Part shown: in pieces, positions 8,094 to 16,607 of the stretch | How the letters are laid out: the number at the start of each line of letters is the position of its first letter | Numbering within the stretch: position 1 is the first letter of the stretch | Assembly: GCA_026707225.1 (NCBI GenBank) | Contig: JAPOXG010000096.1 | Location: 1-32,213, forward strand | Length of the DNA stretch: 32,213 nucleotides | DNA from: Chloroflexota bacterium | GTDB lineage: Bacteria > Chloroflexota > Anaerolineae > Aggregatilineales > Phototrophicaceae | Reading direction: 5' to 3' | The notes under the pieces: model-generated | Databases searched by the model: none | What the model saw: only the letters and a program-made list of their open reading frames with translations | What the model was told of the DNA's origin: nothing | Made by a program: the position numbers and the translations under genes

Positions 8094-9044
8094 ATGGCGG
8101 TTCTGACACAGAAGAAACCGACGACCATTCTTGAAAAACTCAATGATGAAACCTGGCGCCGGAAATTCATTCGCAATGTACTCATCCCCTGGCTCTTCAT
8201 CGCGCCCTTGCTAATACTCCACATCTATGTCGTAACCGTTCCAGCGGTGCAAGGCATCTACATGTCCATGACCGATTGGAAGGGCGTGGGCCGAAACGCC
8301 AACTTCATCGGGCTGGAGAATTACCGCGAGCTGTTTTTCGAAGACGAAACCTTTGGCAAGGCGCTGGGCAACAATATCATCTGGATGATATTCTTCCTCA
8401 CCGTGCCCTTTATCCTGGCACTCTTTGCCGCCACCATGCTCAGCCAGATCAAGCGCGGCGGCATGATCTACCGCAGCATTCTCTTCATCCCTTATGTTTT
8501 GGCCAGCGTTGTCACCATCACGATCTGGAAGAACCTCTTGAACCCGCAGCGCGGCATCGGCGCCGCTTTGGATAAAATGCTCGGGTTAGAGGGCGCCTTC
8601 GGCATCGCTTATCTCGGCCGCCCGGAGAGCGCCTTGATGTCTATCGCCTTCATCGACAATTGGCATTTCTGGGGCTTCTTGATGATCCTCTTCCTGGCGG
8701 CCATGCAGGCTATCCCGCCGGTGCTCTACGACGCCGCCAAGATCGACGGCGCCAACCGCTGGCAGGAATTCCGTCATGTCACGCTTCCCGGCATACGACC
8801 GGTCGTGCTCTTCATGTTTATGATGGTGGCCATCTGGTCCTTCCTCGCTTTTGATTACATCTTCCTGTCGACCCAAGGCGGCCCCGGCGGCGCTTCCGAG
8901 GTGATCGCCACTTTGCTCTACAAGAACGCCTTTTTCCGCTTTGAAGCCGGTTACGGCGCGGCGATGGGCGTCGTGATCAGCATATTCGCTGGCTTCATCA
9001 TCATGATATTCGTCACCCTGCGGCGGAGAGGATGGGATATATGA
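8094..9044 (+). CDS. Sugar ABC transporter permease, MalF type (second importer)
   Basis: A 316-residue permease with a cytoplasmic N-terminus of about 35 residues, a first membrane span around 36-58, about six spans in total, and the EAA loop DAAKIDGANRWQEFRHVTLP. AGGAAAGG lies about 7 nt before the ATG. Its stop overlaps the start of the next permease in an ATGA junction, showing translational coupling. It serves both upstream binding proteins, since no other permease pair belongs to this operon. Confidence 0.93.
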   Translation: MAVLTQKKPTTILEKLNDETWRRKFIRNVLIPWLFIAPLLILHIYVVTVPAVQGIYMSMTDWKGVGRNANFIGLENYRELFFEDETFGKALGNNIIWMIFFLTVPFILALFAATMLSQIKRGGMIYRSILFIPYVLASVVTITIWKNLLNPQRGIGAALDKMLGLEGAFGIAYLGRPESALMSIAFIDNWHFWGFLMILFLAAMQAIPPVLYDAAKIDGANRWQEFRHVTLPGIRPVVLFMFMMVAIWSFLAFDYIFLSTQGGPGGASEVIATLLYKNAFFRFEAGYGAAMGVVISIFAGFIIMIFVTLRRRGWDI

Positions 9045-9928
9045 CCGCCATCGGCAAAGTCTCGCTTCAGGACGCGGTACTACAAAGAGGGCGCAGCCGC
9101 GAACGCAGCAGGCTGCTTGTATTCAACCATGCTGTGCTGCTGCTATTGACCGCCTTCGCCATCGTGCCACTCTTGGTATTGGCTTTCAACTCGGTCAAAA
9201 CGAATCTCGAAATCGGCCAAAACCCCTTAGGTCCCCCGGTCAATATCGTCACGGATAATTTCCCCAATGCCTGGGCTAAAGGCCATTTCGCCACCACCAT
9301 GGGCAACAGCATCATTTATGTCGTCGCCACTATCGCCGCTGAGCTGGTATTCGGCGGGTTGGCCGCCTACGCCCTGGCGCGCAAAAAACCACCCGGCTCC
9401 GATGCGCTCATGCTCTACTTCCTGGTCGCTTCGACCATCCCGCTGTGGATGTATATCGTGCCTCTCTTTGTCCAAATCAACGCCTTGAAGCGCATAGGCG
9501 TTGACGCCAGGCTGCTGCTCATCATGGTATATGTCGCCGGCAACGCGCCCTTGACCATCTTCTTGCTGCGCTCCTACATGATCGATTTACCGTCCGAGCT
9601 GGAGGACGCCGCCCGCGTCGACGGCGCCAATGAATTCCAGGTGCTGACGCGCATCGTCATTCCCTTGACCATGCCCGGTTTCCTGACCGTCGGCTTGGTG
9701 GTTGGCTTGGGCGTCTGGAACGAGTTCTTGCTAGCGCTGACCTTCATTCACGACCCGAACCAATACCCGGTCACGACCAGCTTCTACAAATTTGTCGACC
9801 GCTTCGACCGCGATTGGGCTTTAACCAGCGCCGGCGCTGTCATCATCATCTTTCCCGTCATGGTGCTCTTCCTGGCTTTGCAGCGGCAATTCATCAATGG
9901 CTTGGCCGAAGGCGGCATCAAAACCTAA
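9041..9928 (+). CDS. Sugar ABC transporter permease, MalG type (second importer)
   Basis: A 295-residue permease with the EAA loop DAARVDGANEFQVLTRIVIP and C-terminus QRQFINGLAEGGIK, typical of MalG-type partners. Two Mets are possible. The one at nt 9032 has no room for a ribosome site, whereas the one at nt 9041 has GGAGAGG nine nt upstream and overlaps the previous stop as ATGA, so nt 9041 is preferred. It completes the membrane part of the second importer; as in the first importer, no ATPase gene is adjacent. Confidence 0.92.
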   Translation: MTAIGKVSLQDAVLQRGRSRERSRLLVFNHAVLLLLTAFAIVPLLVLAFNSVKTNLEIGQNPLGPPVNIVTDNFPNAWAKGHFATTMGNSIIYVVATIAAELVFGGLAAYALARKKPPGSDALMLYFLVASTIPLWMYIVPLFVQINALKRIGVDARLLLIMVYVAGNAPLTIFLLRSYMIDLPSELEDAARVDGANEFQVLTRIVIPLTMPGFLTVGLVVGLGVWNEFLLALTFIHDPNQYPVTTSFYKFVDRFDRDWALTSAGAVIIIFPVMVLFLALQRQFINGLAEGGIKT

Positions 9929-10121
9929 ACCCGAGAGTGAAGGCCGTCGGGGCGGCCCTTGGGTCGCCCGCCGCAGCGCAAAATCTGGAGGGGCGGCTCA
10001 CTGAGTCGTCCACTGGTTTGTATATGATGTATGGACGAGACGACGATTCGTCCTGCAGCAACAAAGCCAAAGGCGCCACCCATGGGGTCGCCCGCTTGAA
10101 TGTACGACAAAGGAGAACAAA
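9929..10121. repeat. Spacer made largely of degenerate GGGCGA repeats
   Basis: A 193-nt gap inside the presumed operon. GGTCGCCCGCCGCAGCGCAAAAT (in part nt 9962-9984) matches the tail of the repeat at nt 1653-1675. GGGGCGGCTCACTGAGTCGTCC (in part near nt 9990-10011) is a second hairpin with CTCA/TGAG arms, and GGGGTCGCCCGC recurs near nt 10084. The region ends with AAAGGAG, a strong ribosome site for the gene at nt 10122. No gene is supported here. Confidence 0.65.
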
Positions 10122-12296
10122 ATGGCACTGCCTCCCGATTATCTCGAACGCGTCTATGCCGGCGTCTTGGGCAAGATCATCGGCGTCTATTTGGGCCGCC
10201 CCTTTGAAGGCTGGACCTATGAAGCCATCAGCCAGCGCCTGGGCGAGATCAACTACTATGTGCACGACAAGCTGGACAGACCGCTGATCGTCACCGACGA
10301 TGATATCTCCGGCACTTTCACCTTCATCCGCGCGCTGGAGGACTACCATTTCGACCGTGACGTGACCGCCGCGCAAATCGGCCAGACTTGGCTGAATTAC
10401 CTCATCGAAGAGCAAACCGTGCTCTGGTGGGGCGGCATGGGCAATTCGACCGAGCACACGGCCTACTTGCGGCTCAAGCAAGGATATGAGCCGCCTCACA
10501 GCGGATCGGTCGAGCTCAACGGCAAAGTCGTCGCCGAGCAGATTGGCGCGCAGATCTTCATTGACGGCTGGGCGCTGGTGGCGCCGGGCGATCCCGAATT
10601 CGCGGCCGACTTGGCGGGACGCGCGGGCAGCGTCAGCCACGGCGGCGAAGCGGTCTATGGCGCGCAATGCCTGGCGGCCATGGAAGCGCAGGCATTCGTC
10701 GAATCCGATATCAACAAACTCATCGATACTGGCGTCTCCGTGATCCCGGCGGATTCGATCATTTACGCCATGATCAACGATATCCGCGAGTGGCACGCCA
10801 AAGAACCCGACTGGCGCAAAGGCCGTGAGCTGTTGGCGGAACGCTACGGATATCACATTTATGGCGGCAATTGCCACATGGTGCCCAATCACGGCTTGAT
10901 GATCTTCTCGCTGCTCTACGGCGATGACGATTTCCAGCGCACGCTTATGATCGTCAATACCTGCGGCTGGGATACCGATTGCAACTCCGGCAATATCGGC
11001 TGTCTGATGGGCATCAAAGACGGTCTGGCGGGCTTGTCCAGCGGGCCCGACTACCGCGGACCGGTCGCCGACCGCATGTACATCCCCACGGCGGATGGCG
11101 GCAACGCCATCACCGACGCCGTCTCCCAGACCGTGCGGCTGGTGAACATGGGTCGGGCGCTGGAAGGCATGGCGCCGATCGCGCCCAAAGATGGCGCCCG
11201 CTACCACTTTGACTTGCCCGGCGCCGTGCAAGGCTTCATGAACGAAGATTCGATCGCAGCGCGCGATGTCGTCGCGATCAGCAACATCGAAGCGCCCGAG
11301 CTCAGTTCTAATGGCGGTCGTCTGCTTGCTTTAGCATATTCTGGTTTGGCGCTTGGGCGCGTAGGCCGCGTTGAAACCGCGACCTTTGTGCCATCGCTTG
11401 AAGTAAACAAGCACTTTGAAGGACCCGGCTATAGCTTGATGGCCAGCCCGGCGCTCTCCCCCGGTCAGACCATCCGCGCCCGCGTTTTGGCTGACGGCGA
11501 GAATGCCAGCGCCGTCGATGTCGCGCTCTATGTCCAACATTACAACCGCGAAGACGGGCTCGACCTCCTGGAAGGAACCGGTGAACGTCTAACCGCGGGC
11601 GATGTCGCTGAGCTGGAATGGCAGGCGCCGGATCTCGAGGGTTATCCCATCGCCAAGGTCGGGCTGCAAATCAGCGGGACGGGAAGCGCGAGCGGCGTCG
11701 TCTATCTCGATTGGCTGACTTGGGACGGCGCGCCAAATGTGCGCTTGAAGCGCCCGCATACGCGTGACTTCGCTCGTTGGGACCGCAAGCTGAGCGGCCT
11801 GATGTGGAAGCGGGCTTGGGTAAACGGTCTCGACGCGGCAAGAGGCAAGATGGTTTTCATGGACTTTTATCCCGAGACCTATCGGCTGATTCAAAACGAA
11901 GGACGTGGGCTGATGATGCACGGCTGCCGCGATTGGACTGATTATCAGGTCAGCGCCAAGATAACGCCGCATATGTGCAAAGCCGGTGGGTTGGGCGCCC
12001 GCGTTCAAGGCATGAAGCGTCATTACGCGTTGCTTTGCGATGAGGAGAGCACGCGCCTGGTTTCGACGCTGGAAGGCGAGGACACCGTCTTGGCGGAGGC
12101 CAGCGGCGGCTGGACCTTGGGCAACGCGCATCAACTGGCGCTCAGGGTCGAGGGGAATTCCCTGTCCGGCTACCTTGACGGGGCGCTGGTGGTCAAAGCC
12201 GAGGATCCGGAAGCGCGCTTCAGCGGTGGCGGCATCGCGCTGATCAGCGAAGAAGGGCGCATCGGCTGCGAAGACGTCGAGGTACGCCCGATCTAG
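10122..12296 (+). CDS. ADP-ribosylglycohydrolase-like enzyme fused to C-terminal beta-sandwich domains
   Basis: A 724-residue protein. Residues 1-350 form an ADP-ribosylglycohydrolase (DraG/ARH-like) domain: an N-terminal helix with GVLGKIIGVYLGRPFEG, the metal-site motif TDDD (58-61, then ISGT), and the second acidic motif WDTDCNSGNIG with D284 and D286. These are the usual di-metal ligands of the fold. The remainder is not part of that fold: about 395-535 looks like a carbohydrate-binding-like beta sandwich, and about 560-724 resembles a ConA-like/LamG or DUF1080-type domain (WTDYQVSAKI, GLGARVQG, GYLDGALV). No signal peptide, so cytoplasmic. It lies between a sugar importer and a PfkB kinase, which points to cleavage of an imported glycoside, possibly ribosyl-linked, rather than protein de-ADP-ribosylation. 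Substrate unknown. Confidence 0.85.
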   Translation: MALPPDYLERVYAGVLGKIIGVYLGRPFEGWTYEAISQRLGEINYYVHDKLDRPLIVTDDDISGTFTFIRALEDYHFDRDVTAAQIGQTWLNYLIEEQTVLWWGGMGNSTEHTAYLRLKQGYEPPHSGSVELNGKVVAEQIGAQIFIDGWALVAPGDPEFAADLAGRAGSVSHGGEAVYGAQCLAAMEAQAFVESDINKLIDTGVSVIPADSIIYAMINDIREWHAKEPDWRKGRELLAERYGYHIYGGNCHMVPNHGLMIFSLLYGDDDFQRTLMIVNTCGWDTDCNSGNIGCLMGIKDGLAGLSSGPDYRGPVADRMYIPTADGGNAITDAVSQTVRLVNMGRALEGMAPIAPKDGARYHFDLPGAVQGFMNEDSIAARDVVAISNIEAPELSSNGGRLLALAYSGLALGRVGRVETATFVPSLEVNKHFEGPGYSLMASPALSPGQTIRARVLADGENASAVDVALYVQHYNREDGLDLLEGTGERLTAGDVAELEWQAPDLEGYPIAKVGLQISGTGSASGVVYLDWLTWDGAPNVRLKRPHTRDFARWDRKLSGLMWKRAWVNGLDAARGKMVFMDFYPETYRLIQNEGRGLMMHGCRDWTDYQVSAKITPHMCKAGGLGARVQGMKRHYALLCDEESTRLVSTLEGEDTVLAEASGGWTLGNAHQLALRVEGNSLSGYLDGALVVKAEDPEARFSGGGIALISEEGRIGCEDVEVRPI

Positions 12297-12318
12297 ATTC
12301 TGTTACTCGCAGCTGCTG

Positions 12319-12345
12319 TAGGGGCGACCTATCAGGTCGCCCGCC
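12319..12345. repeat. GGGCGA-type palindromic repeat, copy in the glycohydrolase-kinase gap
   Basis: GTAGG then GGGCGACCT (12322-12330), ATC, AGGTCGCCC (12334-12342) and GCC: a 9-bp hairpin in the same orientation and with the same flanks as the copy at nt 1636. It fills most of the 72-nt gap before the kinase gene. Confidence 0.85.
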
Positions 12346-12368
12346 TACCAACCGTTGGGTCCCCCAGA

Positions 12369-13262
12369 ATGACCATCCTCTGCTACGGCGAAATCGATCT
12401 TGACATCTACGTCGCCTTGAATCGCCTGCCGACCAGGGAACGCTCCGCCTGGTGTTCGGACGACTTCGAGAATATCGGCGGCGCGGCGGCCAACAGCGCG
12501 ATGTGGCTGGCCAACTGGGGCGTTCCAACGCGGCTCGCCGGTCACGACCTGGGTGATGACCGGTCGGGCGATGTCGTGCGGGAATTGCTAGTCGCGCTGC
12601 CAGAGCTCGACACGCGTTATATCGCCTGCCATGCCGGCTATAGAACCCCGCGCTGCCAGTGCCTGGTCACGCCCGATGGCGAGCGCAGTTTCATCACGCA
12701 TTGGCCCCAAGAAGTGCTCATGACGCCGCCATCGCCAGCCATGCTCGACGGCGTAAAATTGCTCAATCTCGATATGTCCGGTCCAACGCCGCTGCGCCTG
12801 AAAGCGGCTGAATTAGCGGCGGAAAGAAATATACCGGTCTTGATCAACGACATATACCAGACCGACCATCCGCTGCTTCCCTTGATAGACGTGCTGGTCA
12901 TTTCTGTCGCTGTCGCGCGGGGCAAACAAGCCGACGCGAAACCCTTGGACTTGGCGGCGGATATGAAACAGGCCGGCGATTGTGACGTAATCGTGACGGA
13001 CGCGGGCGCGGACATCCACATCTTGGCGCGCGACGGAACGTTGGAGGTGGTCAGCCCGCCGGCCCTCAGCCCTGTCGACACCACTGGCGCCGGCGATATT
13101 TTTAAGTCGGGCTTGGCTTATGCCTTGTTGCAGGGTTTGCCGCTAACAGACGCCGTCAGATGGGGCGCTGCCGCCGGCAGTTTGATGTGCCAATACGCGG
13201 GAACAACGAAAACGCTGGCGCCGCTCAGCGAGGTTCGAGCGCTCCTCGAGACAATGATTTAA
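12369..13262 (+). CDS. PfkB-family carbohydrate kinase
   Basis: A 297-residue ribokinase-like kinase that phosphorylates a sugar or nucleoside with ATP. PfkB signature 1 is visible as IGGAAANSAMWLANWG near residues 37-52, and signature 2 as DTTGAGDIFKSGLAYAL beginning at D237, with GAGD giving the anion hole and catalytic base D243. The N-terminus MTILCYGEIDLDIYV is typical. It follows the glycohydrolase-like gene by 72 nt with a hairpin repeat between them and no strong ribosome site (GGGTCCCCCAGA-ATG). Context suggests it phosphorylates the sugar released after import. Ribose, a nucleoside, fructose or a keto-sugar are all possible, and the family alone does not decide. Confidence 0.9.
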   Translation: MTILCYGEIDLDIYVALNRLPTRERSAWCSDDFENIGGAAANSAMWLANWGVPTRLAGHDLGDDRSGDVVRELLVALPELDTRYIACHAGYRTPRCQCLVTPDGERSFITHWPQEVLMTPPSPAMLDGVKLLNLDMSGPTPLRLKAAELAAERNIPVLINDIYQTDHPLLPLIDVLVISVAVARGKQADAKPLDLAADMKQAGDCDVIVTDAGADIHILARDGTLEVVSPPALSPVDTTGAGDIFKSGLAYALLQGLPLTDAVRWGAAAGSLMCQYAGTTKTLAPLSEVRALLETMI

Positions 13263-13307
13263 GACCGGCCCGCAACAACCACGCTCGCCCGCCGCCCGTC
13301 CTCTCCG

Positions 13308-13335
13308 TTGAGAATCCCAGCCAAGCTGATACAAT
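13308..13335 (+). promoter_or_regulatory. Promoter of the his cluster
   Basis: TTGAGA (13308-13313), 16-nt spacer, TACAAT (13330-13335). The predicted start near nt 13342 gives a leader of about 28 nt before hisD. It lies in the only gap between the kinase and hisD, so the his genes appear to be a separate transcription unit. No leader peptide with a His run or T-box-like structure is visible in this short leader. Confidence 0.65.
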
Positions 13336-13369
13336 CACAACGCATTTTGATTCCGAGCGCGAGGCGCGC

Positions 13370-14713
13370 ATGAGCGGCGAAGCAGGCTGGCCTATCATCA
13401 CTGATGTGGAGGAGGCGCGGGATACGATCCTCAAGCGTCGATCTTTGCGCGATTACGCCGTTCCGCAGCATGTGATTGAGCGCTCGGTGGATCTCTTTGG
13501 CGAGCGCGTCATGCCCGATGACGCCGTGCGGCGCATCATCCGCAGCGTCCGCGAAGCTGGCGATCAAGCGCTGATCCAGTGGAACCAGACGATCGACGGG
13601 ACGCGAACCGACAGCCTGCTGGTGACCCGCGCCGAGCTGGAATTGGCATTGAGCGCTGTCGCCCCCGAATTACGCCGCGCCCTCGAATTTGCCGCCGAAC
13701 GCATTCGCGCATTTCACCGCAAGCAGCCGCTGAGCAGTTGGATCGACGCCGGCGAAGGCGGATCCCTGGGGCAGTTGATCCGGCCGGTTGATTCGGTCGG
13801 CGTCTACGTGCCCGGCGGCAGCGCGCCCTTGCCTTCCTCGCTGCTGATGAGCGTCATCCCCGCGCAGGTCGCTGGCGTGCCCGATGTTATCGTCTGTACG
13901 CCGCCGGGCAGTGGCGCGGGCGATATCCACCCGACGATTCTGGCGGCGGCCGCTATCGCCGGCGTGGAGAAAGTGGCGCGAGTAGGAGGCGCGCAAGCGA
14001 TCGCCGCTATGGCTTACGGCACGAAGAGCGTCCCGCGAGTCGCCACCATCGTCGGCGCCGGCAACCTTTTTGTCGCGCTGGCGAAACAGCAGGTTTATGG
14101 CGATGTCGGCATTGATGGCATATTGGGACCGACCGAGACCATGGTCATTGCCGATGAGAGCGCCGACCCGCGACTTGCGGCCGCGGATTTGCTGGCGCAG
14201 GCCGAGCACGATGAGCTGGCATCCGCCATTCTACTGACGCCCAGCATTGATTTCGCCACAGCCGCGCAGGCAGATATTCATCGCCAATTGGAGCGCCTGG
14301 CTCGCCGCGACATCATCCTAAGCGCCATCGGCAATCGCTGCGGAACGGTCATTACCGCTGACCTGGATCAGGCATTTGATCTGGCAAATGATTATGCCGC
14401 TGAACACCTCTGCTTACTGGTCGAAGATCCCTGGTCCTGGATAGGAAAAGTACGCAATGCCGGCGGACTCTTCCTGGGCGAGCATTCTTATGAAGTGCTG
14501 GGCGATTATGTCGCCGGACCCAGCCACGTCATGCCGACGGGCGGCACCGCTCGCTTCGCCTCGCCTTTGAACTTGCTCAACTTCGTCAAAATCACCAGCT
14601 TGATTGGGCTGGACAAGGGCAGCGCTGCCGAATTGAGCGCGCCCGCCCAACAACTGGCGCGTGCGGAGTCGCTGGATGCCCACGCCGCCGCCGCCGAACT
14701 GCGGAGCCGTTGA
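13370..14713 (+). CDS. hisD: Histidinol dehydrogenase
   Basis: A 447-residue enzyme for the last two steps of histidine synthesis: NAD-dependent oxidation of histidinol via histidinal to histidine. Recognisable features are the substrate/NAD region VGVYVPGGSAPLPSSLLM, GAGNLFVALAKQQVYG, the Zn/catalytic region AEHDELASAILL, and the C-terminal signature AGPSHVMPTGGTARFASPL. An in-frame Met far upstream (nt 13160) would overlap the kinase gene and precede the promoter, so the ATG at nt 13370 (GAGG five nt upstream) is preferred. It is followed after only 4 nt by hisC. Confidence 0.95.
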   Translation: MSGEAGWPIITDVEEARDTILKRRSLRDYAVPQHVIERSVDLFGERVMPDDAVRRIIRSVREAGDQALIQWNQTIDGTRTDSLLVTRAELELALSAVAPELRRALEFAAERIRAFHRKQPLSSWIDAGEGGSLGQLIRPVDSVGVYVPGGSAPLPSSLLMSVIPAQVAGVPDVIVCTPPGSGAGDIHPTILAAAAIAGVEKVARVGGAQAIAAMAYGTKSVPRVATIVGAGNLFVALAKQQVYGDVGIDGILGPTETMVIADESADPRLAAADLLAQAEHDELASAILLTPSIDFATAAQADIHRQLERLARRDIILSAIGNRCGTVITADLDQAFDLANDYAAEHLCLLVEDPWSWIGKVRNAGGLFLGEHSYEVLGDYVAGPSHVMPTGGTARFASPLNLLNFVKITSLIGLDKGSAAELSAPAQQLARAESLDAHAAAAELRSR

Positions 14714-14717
14714 CATC

Positions 14718-15821
14718 ATGAAGGGCGAAAAAGTGCGCATCCGCCGCGACATCGCTTCAATGAGCGCCTACACCCCTACCACATCGTTGGAAGTTTTTGC
14801 CGAACGGCTTGGCTTGGAAGCGGATAACTTGATCAAGCTTGATGCCAACGAGAACCCCTACGGTCCCTCGCCCCGGGTCGTTGAGGCGCTGGCGAAGTTG
14901 CCCAACATGCAAGTCTACCCCGATCCGGAATCGGGCCGACTGCGCGACGAGCTGGCTGATTATACCGGACTGCCCGCCGAGCAGATCCTCTGCGGCGCCG
15001 GCGCTGACGAGCTGATTGAGTTGATACTGCAGTTGTTCATCGAGCCGGGCGATGCCATCATCAATACCCCGCCCACATTCGCCATGTATAGCTTTAACGC
15101 GCCGCTCTATCACGCTCAGGCGGTGGATGTCTACCGGCGACCCAATTTCTCGCTTGATGTGGAGGCGATTCAAGAGGCCGTGGCGCAGCATAAGGCCAAG
15201 CTGGTCTTTCTCTGCTCGCCGAATAATCCCAGCGGGGGTCTCATCGCGAGCGAAGACATCAAATCCCTGCTCGAATTGCCCGCGACAATCGTCGTTGACG
15301 AAGCCTATATCGAGTTCGCCGAGGGCCGCAGTCTGGCGAACTGGGTAGGCGAATACCCCAATCTGATCGTCCTGCGCACCCTGAGCAAATGGGCGGGGCT
15401 GGCTGGCCTGCGCATCGGTTATGGCCTTTTCCCGCGCGCGCTTATGCCGCACCTTTGGAAGATCAAACAGCCTTACAACGTGAATGTGGCGGCTGACCTG
15501 GCGGCGCGCGTCTCGCTGGGTGATGTCGACTTTCTCCTCGAGCGCGTTCGCCAGCTTGTCAAACAGCGACAACGCATGGAGGTCGCCTTCGCCGAATTGC
15601 CCTATCTCTCGCCGTATGCAAGCCAAGCCAATTTCGTCCTGAATCGCATCAGCGGGATGTCAGCGGAATACTTCCGTGACCAGCTGGCTCGCGCCGGCAT
15701 CATTGTGCGCTACTATAAGAAACCGCGCCTCGAAGACTGCATCCGCATCAGCGCCGGGACACCCGCACAAATCGACCGCCTGCTGGAAGTCTTGCGCGCC
15801 CTCGCCAATAACGAATTGTAG
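14718..15821 (+). CDS. hisC: Histidinol-phosphate aminotransferase
   Basis: A 367-residue fold-type I PLP aminotransferase converting imidazole-acetol phosphate and glutamate to histidinol phosphate. Motifs seen are [13 protein letters not shown] near the N-terminus, [28 protein letters not shown], and the PLP-lysine region [18 protein letters not shown] (Lys about 224). The start at nt 14718 sits 4 nt after the hisD stop with GGAG upstream; a later Met at nt 14760 is also possible. The stop codon TAG (15819-15821) lies inside the first arm of a GTAGGGGCG repeat. Confidence 0.95.
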   Translation: MKGEKVRIRRDIASMSAYTPTTSLEVFAERLGLEADNLIKLDANENPYGPSPRVVEALAKLPNMQVYPDPESGRLRDELADYTGLPAEQILCGAGADELIELILQLFIEPGDAIINTPPTFAMYSFNAPLYHAQAVDVYRRPNFSLDVEAIQEAVAQHKAKLVFLCSPNNPSGGLIASEDIKSLLELPATIVVDEAYIEFAEGRSLANWVGEYPNLIVLRTLSKWAGLAGLRIGYGLFPRALMPHLWKIKQPYNVNVAADLAARVSLGDVDFLLERVRQLVKQRQRMEVAFAELPYLSPYASQANFVLNRISGMSAEYFRDQLARAGIIVRYYKKPRLEDCIRISAGTPAQIDRLLEVLRALANNEL

Positions 15822-15893
15822 GGGCGTTTCGCTGAAATGCCCGCAGTCTACAGGTGAATCTTTGCGGGAGGGCGAGACTTGTCTCGCCCCTAC
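15818..15893. repeat. Composite palindromic repeat between hisC and hisB
   Basis: A 76-nt unit starting GTAGGGGCG (15818-15826) and ending CGCCCCTAC (15885-15893), i.e. with terminal inverted repeats. It has two internal hairpins: GGGCGTTTC/GAAATGCCC (imperfect) and GGGCGAGAC/GTCTCGCCC (15870-15878 and 15881-15889, perfect 9 bp, TT loop). Two oppositely oriented copies of the GGGCGA repeat have come together, as in BIME-like units. The left end provides the hisC stop codon. Confidence 0.8.
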
Positions 15894-16005
15894 AATGCCG
15901 ATATGTGGCGGAAAGACACTTTGTGGCGGGACCTTGCCCGCCCAGGTAGCCGCACCCTGTTCGCTCTCTGATTTTGTGCTATCTTTCCGTCGGAGGACAA
16001 AGCCC

Positions 16006-16602
16006 ATGACAGCGCGAAAAGCTGAAATCTCGCGGAAGACCAAAGAGACCGAGATCGAGTTAAGCCTCAGCCTGGATGGCGCCGGCGCCGCGGAAATCAA
16101 CACCGGCATTGGCTTCTACGACCACATGCTGAGCCATATCGCCCATCATGGCAAATTCGACCTGCGCGTCCAAGCCCAAGGCGACTTGCACATTGACGCC
16201 CATCATACGATTGAGGACATCGCCATCTGCCTGGGTCGCGCGATTGACCAGGCGCTTGGCTCGCGCGGCGGCATCCAGCGCATGGGCGCCGCCTATGTGC
16301 CGATGGATGAGGCTCTGGCTCGCGCCGTCATCGACTTGAGCGGCCGTCCTTATGCCGTCATCCGCGCCGATTTCCAAACGCCAATCATGGGCGAAATGCC
16401 GACCGACTTGGTCGTCCACGCGCTGGAAACGATCGCCGCCCACGGCAAGATGAACCTGCATGCCGCTGTGCTTTACGGGCGCAATGATCATCATAAAGCC
16501 GAGGCGCTGTTCAAAGCCTTTGGTCGCGCTTTGGCGGGCGCGGTCGCAGTCGATCCGGGGCGCGAGGGCGTCCCCAGTACGAAGGGCACATTGACGGAGT
16601 AA
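16006..16602 (+). CDS. hisB: Imidazoleglycerol-phosphate dehydratase
   Basis: A 198-residue monofunctional IGPD that dehydrates imidazoleglycerol phosphate in histidine synthesis, a Mn-dependent 24-mer in known cases. The metal-binding His motifs are clear: [24 protein letters not shown] and [19 protein letters not shown]. The start at nt 16006 is supported by GGAGGA 8 nt upstream and by the family's usual N-terminus ([16 protein letters not shown]); earlier Mets in the same frame would run back through the repeat into hisC. There is no phosphatase domain, so a separate histidinol phosphatase is needed, and the next gene supplies it. Confidence 0.96.
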   Translation: MTARKAEISRKTKETEIELSLSLDGAGAAEINTGIGFYDHMLSHIAHHGKFDLRVQAQGDLHIDAHHTIEDIAICLGRAIDQALGSRGGIQRMGAAYVPMDEALARAVIDLSGRPYAVIRADFQTPIMGEMPTDLVVHALETIAAHGKMNLHAAVLYGRNDHHKAEALFKAFGRALAGAVAVDPGREGVPSTKGTLTE

Positions 16603-16607
16603 GCGTC

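Noticed and set aside
9032..9040. Met at nt 9032 as start of the second MalG-type permease
   Set aside because: The ribosome site GGAGAGG would abut it with no spacing; nt 9041 gives normal spacing and an ATGA overlap.
13160..13369. N-terminal extension of hisD
   Set aside because: It overlaps the kinase gene, precedes the promoter and has no HisD similarity.
15818..15893. CRISPR array
   Set aside because: Only palindromic pairs with no regular spacers, no repeat array and no cas genes anywhere in the window.
15676..16005. N-terminal extension of hisB
   Set aside because: It runs through the hisC end and the composite repeat; GGAGGA marks nt 16006 as the start.
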